Assembly: GCA_040954595.2 (NCBI GenBank)
Contig: CM082577.2
Span: forward strand, 10,044,001-10,108,000
From: Balanoglossus misakiensis
Lineage: Eukaryota; Hemichordata
Reading direction: 5' to 3'
Length of the DNA: 64,000 nt
In this document: piece by piece, positions 19,501 to 30,511 of the stretch
Numbering within the stretch: position 1 is the first letter of the stretch
Layout: each line of letters begins with the position of its first letter
Translations under genes and position numbers: made by a program
Notes under the pieces: model-generated
The model's input: only the letters and a program-made list of their open reading frames with translations
What the model was told of the DNA's origin: nothing
Databases searched by the model: none

Positions 19501-22500
19501 TACAGTTTTCCTTTGTCCGATTTCCACACGAGGTACACACCTCGTTCGCGCATACAGATGACGATGAAAAGTTCGGATGAGCGCTGGATGAGGTGGGACA
19601 AACTAATGAGGCTTGACAATACGCACTGTCTGGTGGGCCACTTAATAGTAGTACATAAATATAGCTGTGAACAGCAATAAGCGGGTTTCGAGACACTACT
19701 AGCCCTATTGGTTCGCTATCGGAGATAGATTTGTGCATATTTAATTACTGCATTAGTTGTTCTATCACTCCAAATGCCAAGGGTGTATGTGCTGTGGATG
19801 CTGAGATGTCGAAAAGTAGGTCAAAGGTCACGTGAGGTCACGCTTAATATAAGCAGAAAATTGTTACGCTATACTGGTCCATGTCCAACAAAAACCAGAC
19901 CTGTAGCCCTACTGGTTTGCCTGGAATTAGGTATGCACATAGTTAATGAGTTGAGCAGGTGTCACAGGTGAGCCTTAAATTTGGCTTCTTATTTTGGTCC
20001 CATCCACCCAAACACCTGAGCTGTACCTGCTCTGGATGCTGAGATATGCGAAAGTAGGTCAAAGGTCACCCAAGGTCACCCAAAATTTGGGGAAAAAATT
20101 TGACCCCATACTGGTCCATGTCCGACAAAAACCAGACCTGTAGCCCTATTGGTTTGCCTGGAATTAGGTATGCACATAGTTAATGAGTTAAGCAGGTGTC
20201 ACAGGTGAGCCTTAAATTTGGCTTCTTATTTTGGTCCCATCCACCCAAACACCTGAGCTGTACCTGCTCTGGATGCTGAGATATGCGAAAGTAGGTCAAA
20301 GGTCACCCAAGGTCACCCAAAATTTGGGGAAAAAATTTGACCCCATACTGGTCCATGTCCGACAAATACCAGACCTGTAGCCCTATTGGTTTGCCTGGAA
20401 TTAGGTATGCACATAATTAATGAGTTGAGCAGGTGTCACAGGTGAGCCTTAAATTTGGCTTCTTATTTTGGTCCCATCCACCCAAACACCTGAGCTGTAC
20501 CTGCTCTGGATGCTGAGATATGCGAAAGTAGGTCAAAGGTCACCCAAGGTCACCCAAAATTTGGGGAAAAAATTTGACCCCATACTGGTCCATGTCCGAC
20601 AAAAACCAGACCTGTAGCCCTATTGGTTTGCCTGGAATTAGGTATGCACATAATTAATGAGTTGAGCAGGTGTCACAGGTGAGCCTTAAATTTGGCTTCT
20701 TATTTTGGTCCTATGCTGCAGACTATTGTACCGACCAGAATTCTACAAAACTATGTGGCCATAGGTTAAGTATAGTGGAATAACTATAGGTATAGATTTC
20801 ATAAAAAAATTAATATAAAAAAATCGGTCAATTTTCCATATTATTTTTTCCAGTTGGAACTGATTGTCGGAAGGTAGGCTAGCTGCACACAAAATTTGAA
20901 GCTGATCAGCCCAGCGGATGTTGAGATATTGAGCATAAATCTAAAATCCTAGGGGGCCATTGCTTAACCATGGAAAGTATAGGCCAATGGCTGGGTCCAA
21001 TGGTCATGGAAAATATGAAAAATAATGCTTTAAAAATCATCTCCTCAAAATCGGCAAGGACTTAGACATTGAAATTTGGCATATAGGAGCCTGGCCATAT
21101 GGTCCACAAAGTTTCTGAACAGAATTTGGATTCTTCATTTTTTATGCAAATTAGACCAATTTAAAAGTTTAAATCCAAGATGGCTGCCAGGTCATGTGAC
21201 CTGTTGCCATAGTGACATGATCAAAAAATTACTTGCTTTGAGTTTTACCTATGAGCCAAATTTCAAGTCATTGGGTGCAACGGTCTTCGAATAGCGGCTG
21301 TTTTTAAAAGTGGGAAGAAGAATAATAATAATAAAAAACAACACGATTTCAAGAGGGTTTCGAGACCCCTCTGGTCTCGAAACCCTAATTACCAATTATC
21401 CATTCGTGTGCTGTCCGCACAGTATAAGGGTCATGACCTTGGCCGGGCTTTCATGACCGATGAACTGGAACTAACGATTGGTTTGACAGTGACTACGACG
21501 TGCAGGACTCCCTGGTCTTAAACTAAGGTGTGAGGGGACAGATTTTGGCTGCGTCAGCGAGTGGATTTTTCTTTATTGCTTTCTTTGCCTAAATTGCCGT
21601 ATTCCCCCGCGATGTGCATTTTTCCTGTCAAAATAATGGCCCGTGGATTTCTGATGTTTGCATTATTTCCCCTATTGTTCCCTTAATGGTAGAAATTCTA
21701 AAATCCCCCGTGTACAACGAATACTACAACTGATTCTGATCGCAGTTTAATCCTATGGAATTATCCCTAAATACGATAGTTCAAATCGTGTTGAGTGCAA
21801 CTAGTCTCTATGGTGCATCTATATAAAATAAATATATATAGCCACCTTCACGGACATCTGGTTCAGTAACTCTGCATTTATAGCAATACTAAAATTAACA
21901 TGGCACTGCTGAAATTCGCCATGGAGGTAAATAAAGGGCTTTCAGTTAATATATCACAAAACACAAAAGTTCATTTAAAAAATCAGTTACAATTGATTAA
22001 GAACTGCAACGTGATTCCTACTACAGTGCACCCCATGTGAGAAAGATGCATGACTTCTTTTGTATTACGCATTCTTGGGTCTGCATACAAAGCCGGGGTT
22101 TGAGTAAATGACTCTTGTTTCAACTAGGTCAAATGGTACATTACACATTCTTGCCTCTATACAGTGTCTGGGCCTAAGTATAAACGACTATGTTTTAACT
22201 GGGTCAAATGGCAACCCTTCGACAAATACAGCCTTTCGTGTCGCGTTCGAATTGGCCCACGGGAAACACAAGTCACAGACTCGCGCTAATGGAAAGTATA
22301 CTGTGAGGGGGACTGGGACAGGAATCAGACCGGGACGTTTTTGCGGACCAATGTCGACACCTTTCGGATGCAGAGCGAATCGTTGAAATGGTAAAAACGA
22401 ACACTGCAGGAGGAGAACGACTACGAACGGCGGGACAAGCTGATTCGTCGATCGATGCCAGACGACATTTTTTTGTGTACTGCTGCGTCTCACTTTTCAC

Positions 22501-23343
22501 GTTCTAATCTTGGCATGTTTGGAAGAAGTGCCTAATTACGTTCAAATTAAGTGTTAATGCTCTCATCATTTCGGACGTTGAAGCGGTGTACAGTAGTGCT
22601 TTCCCAAATATACATGTGTGTGTGTAATTTTTGTGTGACCTGAAACGATGTGAAACGCGATCTGGGTTGAAGGGGGTGAGGGAAAGTTTTGGTGTTCGCA
22701 ACAGAGAGTGAACAATGCACCATTTAGTGCCAGTACGGTCAGCACAATACCCTGCAGACGGGTTACCAGCACGGCGCGGTGCTTATGGACCGGCTTAGCT
22801 TTCAAGATCAGTGAACTGAGACTAATGAGCGGTCCGGTCACACACTGACTTACATGTACACGGACAAAGGTCCCACAGTCAGGCTTTGGCTGCATCGACG
22901 GGATAGGCTAAGCTCATTCTTTGTTTTTATTTCCTTGGTGAATTCGCTTGTCTAAAAAGCTGACCGTCACACGCGTGACCTGAAGCACGTACTGAATTCT
23001 CCCACAAGTAGTCAGGATATTGAAAATTACCGGTACAAGAAAACTTTGGTAACTCCATGTCTTGAGGATAACACTCTAACGTGTATGGTTTATATGTCCG
23101 GGGGAAAAATTGAATTCAAGACGAACCGCTAAAAAAACTCAACAGCAACTTTTGGTGTTTAATAGTTCTCAGTTTTTGCATCACGTGATGTGTTTCCATT
23201 CCAGAAAAAAAAACTATGTGAAGTCACTCACCCGATTTTGGTAACGTAAGAAGAAAAATGTCACCCTCCCTGACGTGGAATGTTCTTATTTTGTCGAGGG
23301 AGAGTCGTCTGCCGGAGTGCTTGATTGTGTCAGCGTCGACCAT
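16454..23343 (-). CDS. Cytosolic sulfotransferase (SULT family), six exons, 312 aa
   Basis: Exons in transcript order: 23343-23232, 19042-18780, 18422-18257, 17962-17868, 17231-17042, 16566-16454; 939 coding bases in one frame. The enzyme transfers sulfate from PAPS to hydroxyl or amine groups of hormones, neurotransmitters or xenobiotics in the cytosol. Hallmarks in order: the 5'-phosphosulfate loop LPKSGTTW split across exons 1 and 2; the SHL segment with the catalytic His (VLCSHLRREFLP); the 3'-phosphate motif RNPKDVAVSMYH; LFLKYEDM; and the C-terminal PAPS motif RKGIAGGWRTYFT. Length is normal for the family. The intron between exons 5 and 6 uses a GC donor. The substrate cannot be read from sequence. 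It converges on the IFIT-like gene. Confidence 0.92.
17042..17231 (-). CDS. Sulfotransferase exon 5 (GC donor)
   Basis: Acceptor TTTACTCGATTAG. Ends AAAAG|GCAAGT, the typical context of a GC-AG intron. No GT donor in the right frame is close by, and the join to exon 6 restores RKGIAGGW exactly. Encodes DLAGSVRQIAKFLEV ... SPFVRK. Confidence 0.88.
17868..17962 (-). CDS. Sulfotransferase exon 4
   Basis: Acceptor CCTTATATGTTTGCAG, donor GTAAGA. Encodes YDGSKWHEHVLEWWDRRHEK and then NVLFLKYEDMLK. The spacing matches the family. Confidence 0.92.
18257..18422 (-). CDS. Sulfotransferase exon 3
   Basis: Acceptor CCAAAATAAAG, donor GTGAGT. Encodes VIYVARNPKDVAVSMYHMV, including the Arg and Ser that contact the PAPS 3'-phosphate in this family. 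Confidence 0.92.
18780..19042 (-). CDS. Sulfotransferase exon 2
   Basis: Acceptor TTCCCCATTAG, donor AAG|GTATGG. Completes the PAPS loop (GTTWMKEIL) and carries the SHL segment with the presumed catalytic His. Ends in phase 0. Confidence 0.92.
19791..20711 (+). repeat. 237-base tandem repeat, about 3.9 copies, with AGGTCA triplets
   Basis: Monomer starts at 19791, 20029, 20266 and 20503. The last three are nearly identical; the first is diverged. Each holds three AGGTCA half-sites spaced by 1 and 4 bases, at 19818-19840, 20056-20078, 20293-20315 and 20530-20552. The fourth copy stops about 28 bases short. Confidence 0.95.
21354..21386 (+). other. Terminal hairpin of the Helentron-like element
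   Basis: Perfect 14-bp stem (AGGGTTTCGAGACC and its complement) with a 5-base loop CCTCT, followed by AATTACC. Its outer arm matches the left end of the element. Confidence 0.85.
23232..23343 (-). CDS. Sulfotransferase exon 1
   Basis: ATG to TCGG|GTGAGT, 37 codons plus one base. Encodes MVDADTIKHSGRRLSLDKIR and then TFHVREGDIFLLTLPKS, the first half of the PAPS loop. A TATATATA box lies about 100 bases upstream. Confidence 0.9.
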
Positions 23344-23440
23344 ACTTTTGTTCGAAACTCGCTGTGACTGCAGAGTGATTATGAGGTCATGCTGATAGGA
23401 CAACGGGCCTGGATCACTGAAGCGCTGGGCACGGAAGCGC

Positions 23441-23449
23441 TATATATAT
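23441..23449 (-). promoter_or_regulatory. TATA box of the sulfotransferase gene
   Basis: TATATATA in a GC-rich setting, about 100 bases upstream of the ATG at 23343 on the minus strand. Transcription start would be near 23413. Confidence 0.45.
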
Positions 23450-24048
23450 CCTAGACTCTCTCACAGCCCGCCACGGTTCGCTACAAGGCTCTCCACTGAC
23501 GCGCCCTCAACCGTTTAGCAAATGAGTAGCCCCATATGATGATGGGGGTATCTCTAGATATGGCTGGATGAAAAAAAACTTGGCTCTATGGTACGCAGAC
23601 AAAACATCCTAGACAAAATTCATTTAGATGCCACAAAACTCCACTTCGGGCAATGTATACTGCTACCAATGGGAGCGATGGACTGTTCGATACTTTGACC
23701 GGAGATAGGAGGACCGTACCTCGTTTCAATTATCGGGGAATTATTGTGGGGAAACACGCAAGGATAAACATTTTCTTACAGCAAGAAATGTTTTGCTGCC
23801 GAGACTAGCACTGGACGCATGGTGTGACTGTGCGCAATCATATCAGCGGGCACGTAGGCGGTTTAGAAATCGAAATTAGACGAAAATGTAATTAAACGCG
23901 TCTATTCCTGACAGTGTCATATTTATTTTAATATATTTGAAATGCTGATTTTTTTTGTTTTCATATTCTCCATATCTTCACATCATCATTAGACTCGCTA
24001 TAGCGCCCTCAACATTGTAGTGTTCTGCTCTTTTGTTATCATTGCATG

Positions 24049-24240
24049 TTAAAGGTACACGGTCACCTCCAATTTACATATGTCCATAAATGGCCAAAAT
24101 GGCGTATCTGAGTGTTCTAAAGAACATACGGTGAAGCTCTTTTTTCACTTGTGACATCCACTGAAAAGCTGTGATTGGATAGATCTCAGTTTGCCATGGT
24201 AACAGTAGCTAAATTTCTGTAGGTGACCGTAAACCTTTAA
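24049..24240. mobile_element. MITE, family B (TTAA, 192 bases)
   Basis: Left end TTAAAGGTACACGGTCACCT, right end the inverted TTAAAGGTTTACGGTCACCT (18 of 20 matching), with TTAA at each border. The interior is non-coding. Same TTAAAGG start as families A and C but a different body. Confidence 0.8.
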
Positions 24241-24894
24241 CTCAGCAATAATGGTTTATCCAAGAAAAGACGGGAGAGACGTACGCGAGTGTATTAAATA
24301 TATCAATCAGTAAGCTTAGTGGAAAAGTAAATGGCAAACGAAAGTTTTTTTTTGCAAAAATATGATTTTACTTTACAACCTCACGGACTCAATACAATAC
24401 ATTACGGCAGTGACTTGTGAATACAGGATAACAGAGAAAAGAAAGCAAAATATTTTCAATAAATTTCAATTATCACAAGTTGAAGTGTGGGCTTATGTTA
24501 AAATATTGATATGTATTAGAAAACTAGAGGCGTTATTTGAGAAGTTCACAATTCGATGTTGTAGCCTTAAAATTGTATAAACACGTATACCAATTACACA
24601 CCACGTGGCGATACGCGCATGTCGAGAATAACGAGTCACTGCCCGCTTTGGCACAATGATATAATTCGTTCGTTCCGCAAAGGAAATTCTTACGACACCG
24701 CCTTGCTGCTCATAACCTCATGGAGGTTGCTGTTTTGAATTGTATCTTTCAACAAACAACGAAGTGGATAAAAAAACACCATTTCACTTTAGAGTATAAA
24801 GAGGTACGCATATATGTGAAATGTTAAAATTCACAATCCAAGAAAAAAACATCCGTTCAATGGCGCTCGGTAGACATGGTCCGCACTTTCAGTA

Positions 24895-25030
24895 ATTAAA
24901 ACTACTTTGAAAAGATGTGTTTTCGGTTTGTTTTTGAATGTTTCCAGACTGACGAATTTTTTGTGGTAAGTCATTCCACAGTTTTGGAGCACACTAGTAT
25001 GAGAGGGTAAGCCTGTCAAATGTCTTGTTG
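24895..25030 (-). pseudogene. Decayed LINE reverse-transcriptase C-terminus
   Basis: In two minus-strand frames the sequence reads FDRLTLSY*CAPKLWNDLPQ and then SLETFKNKPKTHLFK. This is the familiar LINE (L2/CR1/Rex-like) ending that resembles APKLWNSLP...SFKxxLKTHLF. One in-frame stop and one frameshift between the two parts show it is dead. The rest of the element is not visible. Confidence 0.65.
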
Positions 25031-26157
25031 TTGTATGATGTACTGTACTGTATAGCAATCAAACAAACAATGTCACAATGACCCAGGAAGAGTGCGGGTG
25101 GACTCGAGGTCAATGACGCGTTCCGAAACGTAATGCAGTTAACTCATAGTCAATTATCCTTTGGTCCTGTGGGCTATTTAAGTGAACCAAGCGTCCCTCA
25201 AGACTAAATGAGCATGAACGGTTACGTGTGCTGCTGCCGGGTGTCGTCTGCGTGTTGTCATAACAACAGACGTCGACGATTGGTGGGCCACGTAACGAGG
25301 CGTGCGCGCTTCTCCGTACGCCTTCGTTTCAAGGAATGCCGCATATATGATATAGGAACACGCCAAATAGGCAGACATTTAGGGGCTTTTCATTAGTCTT
25401 TGCTGAAAAATTCGTTCTGAGGTAGAATGACATAATGAGTATAGCGGGGAAGCCACTCTTGCACGATTTCATAACATTGCGTCTCGCGCGTGATTTATGA
25501 AAGGGCGCACGACACGCGCTTCTACAGTTAATTAATGCTGACGTCAAAGTTATTCAATTATACAGTATTAGTCTTAAATTGGCAATGTGTTCTTTCGAAT
25601 ACATATAAGCGACAGGACATGTGCATGTAAAGATACGTGTCATATTTCTTTTAATAAAATACACTTATCACAGACACAGTACAAAAAACTAAAAATGATT
25701 CAAAAACATCGGTTTTACATACGGTGTACAATAATTTATGATCTTCAAATGTAGTGATAAACAGCCAACTACGTTTAATCCATCATGTTTAACAACATAC
25801 ATCTAGGGTACATTTCCCACAAATTTTACAATGTAACGGTTCATGCCCTTGTATGATCACGCTCAAACAGTTTCGGCTTTGATCATTATGTTCGCCAACA
25901 AACTTGATAAGTTTACGAGGATCGTCCTATAGTAAAGAAATTTCTTTAATTTTCAGATACCTATCAGTTATACAAAAGAGCTGCATGATAATTAAGTATA
26001 CGCTATACTGGTTTCGGAAATAGTCTTTCGGGTTATATAAAGTCTGAAAATGTTGTGATTTGCTTATTCGGCTGATTAAAGTACTTCTTTCCTTGAACAG
26101 AACTATATTGTGTGGAGAGTCCGTCGTCGACGCCTTCTCCGCGGCTCTCACAGAACT

Positions 26158-27192
26158 TCACCTGCTGCTGGTGGCCGGCGGTTGCGCGGGCGAGTTGTCC
26201 GAGTTCCGTCCGTCCGTCCGATCGAACTCGATCTGCGCCTTGCCGGGGTAGCAGCGGAACACCTTCTGGAAGGACTTCCTGAAGTTGTCGGAGAGGAAGG
26301 CGTAGATGATGGGGTTGACGCACGAGTTGGCGTACGACATGATGTTGCCCACCCAGATGGCGATCTGCACGGCGTCGCTGAAGGCCACCCACCCCAGCGT
26401 GATAGAGAGCACGATGACCTGGATGGGCATCCAGCACACGCAGAAGATGATGACCACGATGACCACCATCCGGGTCACCTTCTTCTTCTGCTTGACGTTG
26501 CCCTGGGTGTTGGCGCCCTGCGGCACCACGCCCGTCCACAGGCGCTTCAGCAGCAGAAAGTACGTGATGGTGATGACGACCAGCGGGAGGAAGTACGAGG
26601 TGAAGAACAGCTGGACCCAGAAGAGCTTGTTCTCCGAGGCGGAGAACGTCTGCACGCAGTACACCACCAGGCGCCCGTACGGGTCCCGGAAGCTGACGGT
26701 GGTGAACTTGGTGAGGATGGGGCTGAGGACCACCACCACCACGCCCCACATGGTCACCACCACCCCGGTGGCGTTGCGCACGTTGCGGATCTTCATGGAG
26801 CGTATAGGGTAGACGACGGCCAGGAAGCGGTCGATCGACATCACCAGCAGGGTGTACACGCTGGCGTACAGATTCACGAACTGCAGGTAGTTGGTGATTT
26901 TGCACATGAACCTCCCGAACGGCCACGACACGGTCGCGTAGCCGACCGCCGTGAAGGGGACAAACAGGATCAAGAAGAGAAAGTCTGCCACGCTCAGGTT
27001 CAATATGAACAAATTGGTCGTCGTTTTCATCTTGCGCTCCTTCAGGACCACGTAGATGACCAGGGCGTTTCCGATCAGGCCGACCACGCACGTCAGACCG
27101 AAGACGACGGGTATGACGTAAGTCTCGACGATGGCCACAGGTGCCGCCGGATATGACGTCAGCGTGTCGTTCTTGACAGTTTCATTGGACAT
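26158..27192 (-). CDS. Class A peptide GPCR, allatostatin-A/galanin receptor type (344 aa)
   Basis: Seven-transmembrane receptor in one uninterrupted exon. The N-terminus MSNETVKNDT carries two N-glycosylation sequons. TM1 is GLIGNALVIYVVL and TM2 NLFILNLSVADFLFL. ASVYTLLVMSIDRFLAVVYP carries the DRF form of the DRY motif. TM6 has CVCWMPIQV, TM7 NPIIYAFLSDNFRKSF, and the tail Cys in FRCYPGK may be palmitoylated. Cysteines FMCK and VVYCVQ form the usual TM3-loop 2 bridge. The WPFG, IRSMKIRN and NFRKSFQKVF segments resemble allatostatin-A and galanin receptors. I chose ATG at 27192 because a good acceptor (TTCTTTTGCAG) lies just upstream at 27221, so an intron splits the 5'UTR. The coding part is much richer in GC than its surroundings. 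The ligand is unknown. Confidence 0.9.
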   Translation of the reverse strand: MSNETVKNDTLTSYPAAPVAIVETYVIPVVFGLTCVVGLIGNALVIYVVLKERKMKTTTNLFILNLSVADFLFLILFVPFTAVGYATVSWPFGRFMCKITNYLQFVNLYASVYTLLVMSIDRFLAVVYPIRSMKIRNVRNATGVVVTMWGVVVVVLSPILTKFTTVSFRDPYGRLVVYCVQTFSASENKLFWVQLFFTSYFLPLVVITITYFLLLKRLWTGVVPQGANTQGNVKQKKKVTRMVVIVVIIFCVCWMPIQVIVLSITLGWVAFSDAVQIAIWVGNIMSYANSCVNPIIYAFLSDNFRKSFQKVFRCYPGKAQIEFDRTDGRNSDNSPAQPPATSSR

Positions 27193-27225
27193 GGTGTATA
27201 TGTTGGTTCGTTTGTCAACCTGCAA

Positions 27226-30000
27226 AAGAAGAATTTAAATCGTTAAAGATGGAAGCACATGGCAAGATTTCGCGGGCTATATGTCCGAACATCACAGCAA
27301 TTTCGTTCAACCCAAGTAATTATTTCAGTATGCCTACGAATCACCTGACGAATCTGATCGATGGCTTGGATAAAAACAGTAATGTCGTTTACCGGGTTTT
27401 GATTGGCTGCAGGTTGAAAGTCAAATAGCAGACGGTGCGTTTCTCACGCCAGTGCGTTCTATATGGCAGAAAAACAGCAAATGTCGACGCCTTTCGCGTG
27501 CGCCGGGATCAGAAGCCCAGACAAAACTGACCGGTTTGTTTCCAGCGCACGGTAATTATACGCAGCCCGGCCAACGTAGGCGGTGTATATAAGCATGCAG
27601 CAATTTGCCAGTGAATGAGCGTATAACAAAGATGGGTTTGCAAATTTAGCGTGAGCACGGGAACTATCAATTGATTACATGTTACAGTGGTTTAGATGCA
27701 GGACACATTGTAATTGCCATACAAGTTACATGTAGACAGTGGGTAACACAACGTGAATATACATTGTACACACCCCTTCCCCTTGTTGTTGATAGAAATA
27801 ATATGAGTATGGTACGCCCCCCCCCCCCATCTCGTATTGCAACGGGTATAAACGCATGTCACTCGAATAACTCAATTCATTTTACTCTAAAACCACAACT
27901 ATATTTCCAAAAGCGTAATGAATATCTACCTAGAGTCATCAAATTTCCTGCGTAATTCCCGCTGTCCATCCTGTACGAGCGCGTCTCTGTGTATCATAAA
28001 CGCAGTTGTGATTGCGAAAACCCCGAGGGAAGTCACATGTGAACGAGGGGGAAATATTCTTCAAGGTCGCGGATATCAATCTCAGATTTTCTTTTAATGG
28101 GAGGTTTCAATTGTGCAAAACAATCCGATACAAACTCCCATGACGAAATAAAAACAGAAAGGGCATGTGGGATCTCTTCCGTCCGCGTAGTACTCATACG
28201 GACGGGAAAAGGGACAGCATTCGTTATTTGCATAACGGCATTTTCAGTTGTAATAACAAACCATCTGCAATTACCTGCTGTGTGGACTGAGGAATGGAAA
28301 TGTAAATTCCTGTATTTGTCAATCATGCATGTCTCATGCGAGCTTAAGTTAGATTAAGTTTAATATTCGCATGATATGAGCCACAGTCGGCCGTTGTAAA
28401 GACGTTACAATAAGTCCATTTACATTACACAAGGTATAACGTAATGCGTATGTACGTGGTTGCCATTTTCGATAGAAAAATCGCAAATACGTACACCAGC
28501 ATTGTGAGTGAAAAGAAAACTTACTTCAATGTAAGCTTACGGTTGTTCATTAAAATTTTACGCTGGAAAGACTCGCGCGAGCACTATTGGCCGGCAGACG
28601 TGAGTTCAGATTGTAACGTTTATACGTATAACACTTTCTGACACTCTTAATTACGGTGAACGACCCAGATTTCAGTAGGTAAGTGCTGTGGTTTCGAAAA
28701 TGCTGAATTTTTCTGAATTGAACGGGCATTGACACACACGCTCAGACAACACCTAATATGCTTCCAATTCTTTGACTTCGCCGTTACTGTATATATCATG
28801 TGGCAACATACCACACGATCTAATGTCGATCTCTACAGGACTGGTTGAAACTGGCACAAGACAGGCCAATTTTGGCAGTTTTGGTATCTTAATAGTCGCG
28901 TTGCATATAGTTCAGGCCATTTTTAAACCAAACTTTCACTGAAGTTGGTTGCATTTTTGTTAGTAGTTTTTAGTGTATAAGTTGTTAGTAAGTGTAAAAA
29001 CTGGTAAATGAAATCAGAAATCATAGGTTTCTTTCAAATAAGTGCTTCATGCGCATACTCAGCGTGGGCTATCCAAAATCAATATTCTGATTCACAATGC
29101 GTGTCGTTACCATACCTCATTTTCCTGTCACGAAATCTTCCCTCATTCGCCCACTTTCTCATACTGCGACAGTCTGCTGAAAATACAAGTACTCAGCAAC
29201 TTAACGCCCTTGACATTTCAGAATCTGTTAAGTCGATTCCCTGGTGTAATGGTGTACATGTATATCACGATAACAAGAAGCTTCGAATGCGCGAAACATC
29301 TTCGAACGTTTCCATTACTTATGCATGTAGTACCGTCCCAACTGAATTACAGTTTAGCTCTCGGCTTGACACAGAAACCCAATTTTTGCATTTGCATGGT
29401 AAATTAGGATTTTTTGGTGTCTCCAGCGCATATTTCCAAAAGGTCAATGTCTTTTCACGGGTCCAATTAATTGAGGGGACAAATGATTTCTTGTAAAGAT
29501 AGTCCTGATCGTGATGGCAGAAGTAGGACGATACGGTCAGGGGGAAAAAATCATTACGTAATCGAGACCGGAATTATCGGTTGAAGAACAAAGGATTTGG
29601 TTTTAAATGCTGATAATGACAAGGCCATTTGAAATACTGCACAGGTGTAAAAACGGATGATAATTTTTGTCCATATTCTGTTTTCTGTCCATTGGGCGAC
29701 TGCGCCAGAACATCACGTGACGAAGTGACACTGCATAGCCGCGTCGTCTATTGAAATTGCTCTTAATGCGTGATTTGCTTCGCCTTGGTCTGGCAACATC
29801 GCATGGCAAATTAACGCATTTCACACTCCCCAACTACCCGTCAATTCATCCCGCGAGACCCCATTCAGTGCGAGTTATGAGCAAAATGATGGTAGCGATG
29901 CGATTACAGTATTTACTGTTTATACAACGACGCACTCTGAAGGGCGCCACCAGTGTCGCGGAGGTCACAAGCATCCACACTTTCGCACTATTTGAAGCTT
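27226..30000. other. Upstream flank of the GPCR gene, no gene seen
   Basis: A GC-rich stretch at 27480-27600 with TATATAAG at 27585 may hold the GPCR promoter or its leader exon, but no donor stands out. A 13-base C run lies at 27816-27828. Open frames up to 162 codons (29008-29496) resemble nothing I know. Confidence 0.4.
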
Positions 30001-30511
30001 TTAAAGGCACGTAAGCTGCAACTGGATAAAAAATCAATGTTTTAAATAATCTCATATATGCTTTTAATTATATCTATTAAATGCTATTTCATGATAATAT
30101 ATCAAGCTCAACACTTATTTATGACAAAATGGCCAAAAATTAAAGAAATACGAAAATTCCTGAAATTTTAAAAAAGTGCAATATTGCAATGAAAAATGAA
30201 AATCTGATGTCTCAGTGGTGTACATTTACTTCCATGAGCTCAAGTGGATGAGATCATGTTTTGTTTATGAAGTTTCACAACCGGAAATGCGACATTTTCA
30301 TTGTTTCTTTCATTTTCCCACGGTGGCGGCCATAATCGCTTGCGGCAAAGCTTTATTATTTATCTGGTTAAAACTTGCATATGCACTCATATTTAGGGTT
30401 TATAATGCTTGTGTATAGTTCACTGCCTTCATCTGCATGGACTAATGGTAATGCAGTGTGAAACAAAAATTATGAAAATTATCCCAAAAGTTACAGCTTA
30501 CGTGCCTTTAA
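30001..30511. mobile_element. MITE, family C (TTAA, 511 bases)
   Basis: Left end TTAAAGGCACGTAAGCTGCA and right end inverted TTAAAGGCACGTAAGCTGTA (19 of 20 matching), with TTAA at both borders. The interior is AT-rich and non-coding. Confidence 0.85.

Larger units (their letters stand above)
19683..21386 (+). mobile_element. Helentron-like (HINE-type) non-autonomous element in sulfotransferase intron 1
   Basis: The outer 12 bases GGGTTTCGAGAC (19683-19694) recur inverted at the right end. Inside are a tandem array of 237-base monomers (19791-20711), about 600 bases of unique body, a short (AAT)n tract (21318-21333) and a terminal perfect hairpin (21354-21386). Short terminal inverted repeats, a central tandem array, a microsatellite and a 3' stem-loop are the described plan of Helentron-associated elements. 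It has no coding capacity. The class is inferred from layout alone. Confidence 0.5.
23450..26157. other. Intergenic between sulfotransferase and GPCR genes
   Basis: Besides MITE family B and the LINE fragment there is nothing I can identify. A GC-rich patch near 25205-25330 has only short open frames. Confidence 0.5.

Noticed and set aside
19791-20711. Tandem array considered as CRISPR
   Set aside because: Contiguous 237-base monomers without unique spacers, in an animal intron.
26033-27156. Two other long frames (plus 26110-27156 and minus 26033-27091) over the GPCR
   Set aside because: His/Asp/Arg-rich shadows of a GC-rich coding sequence; only the 26158-27192 minus frame has receptor motifs.
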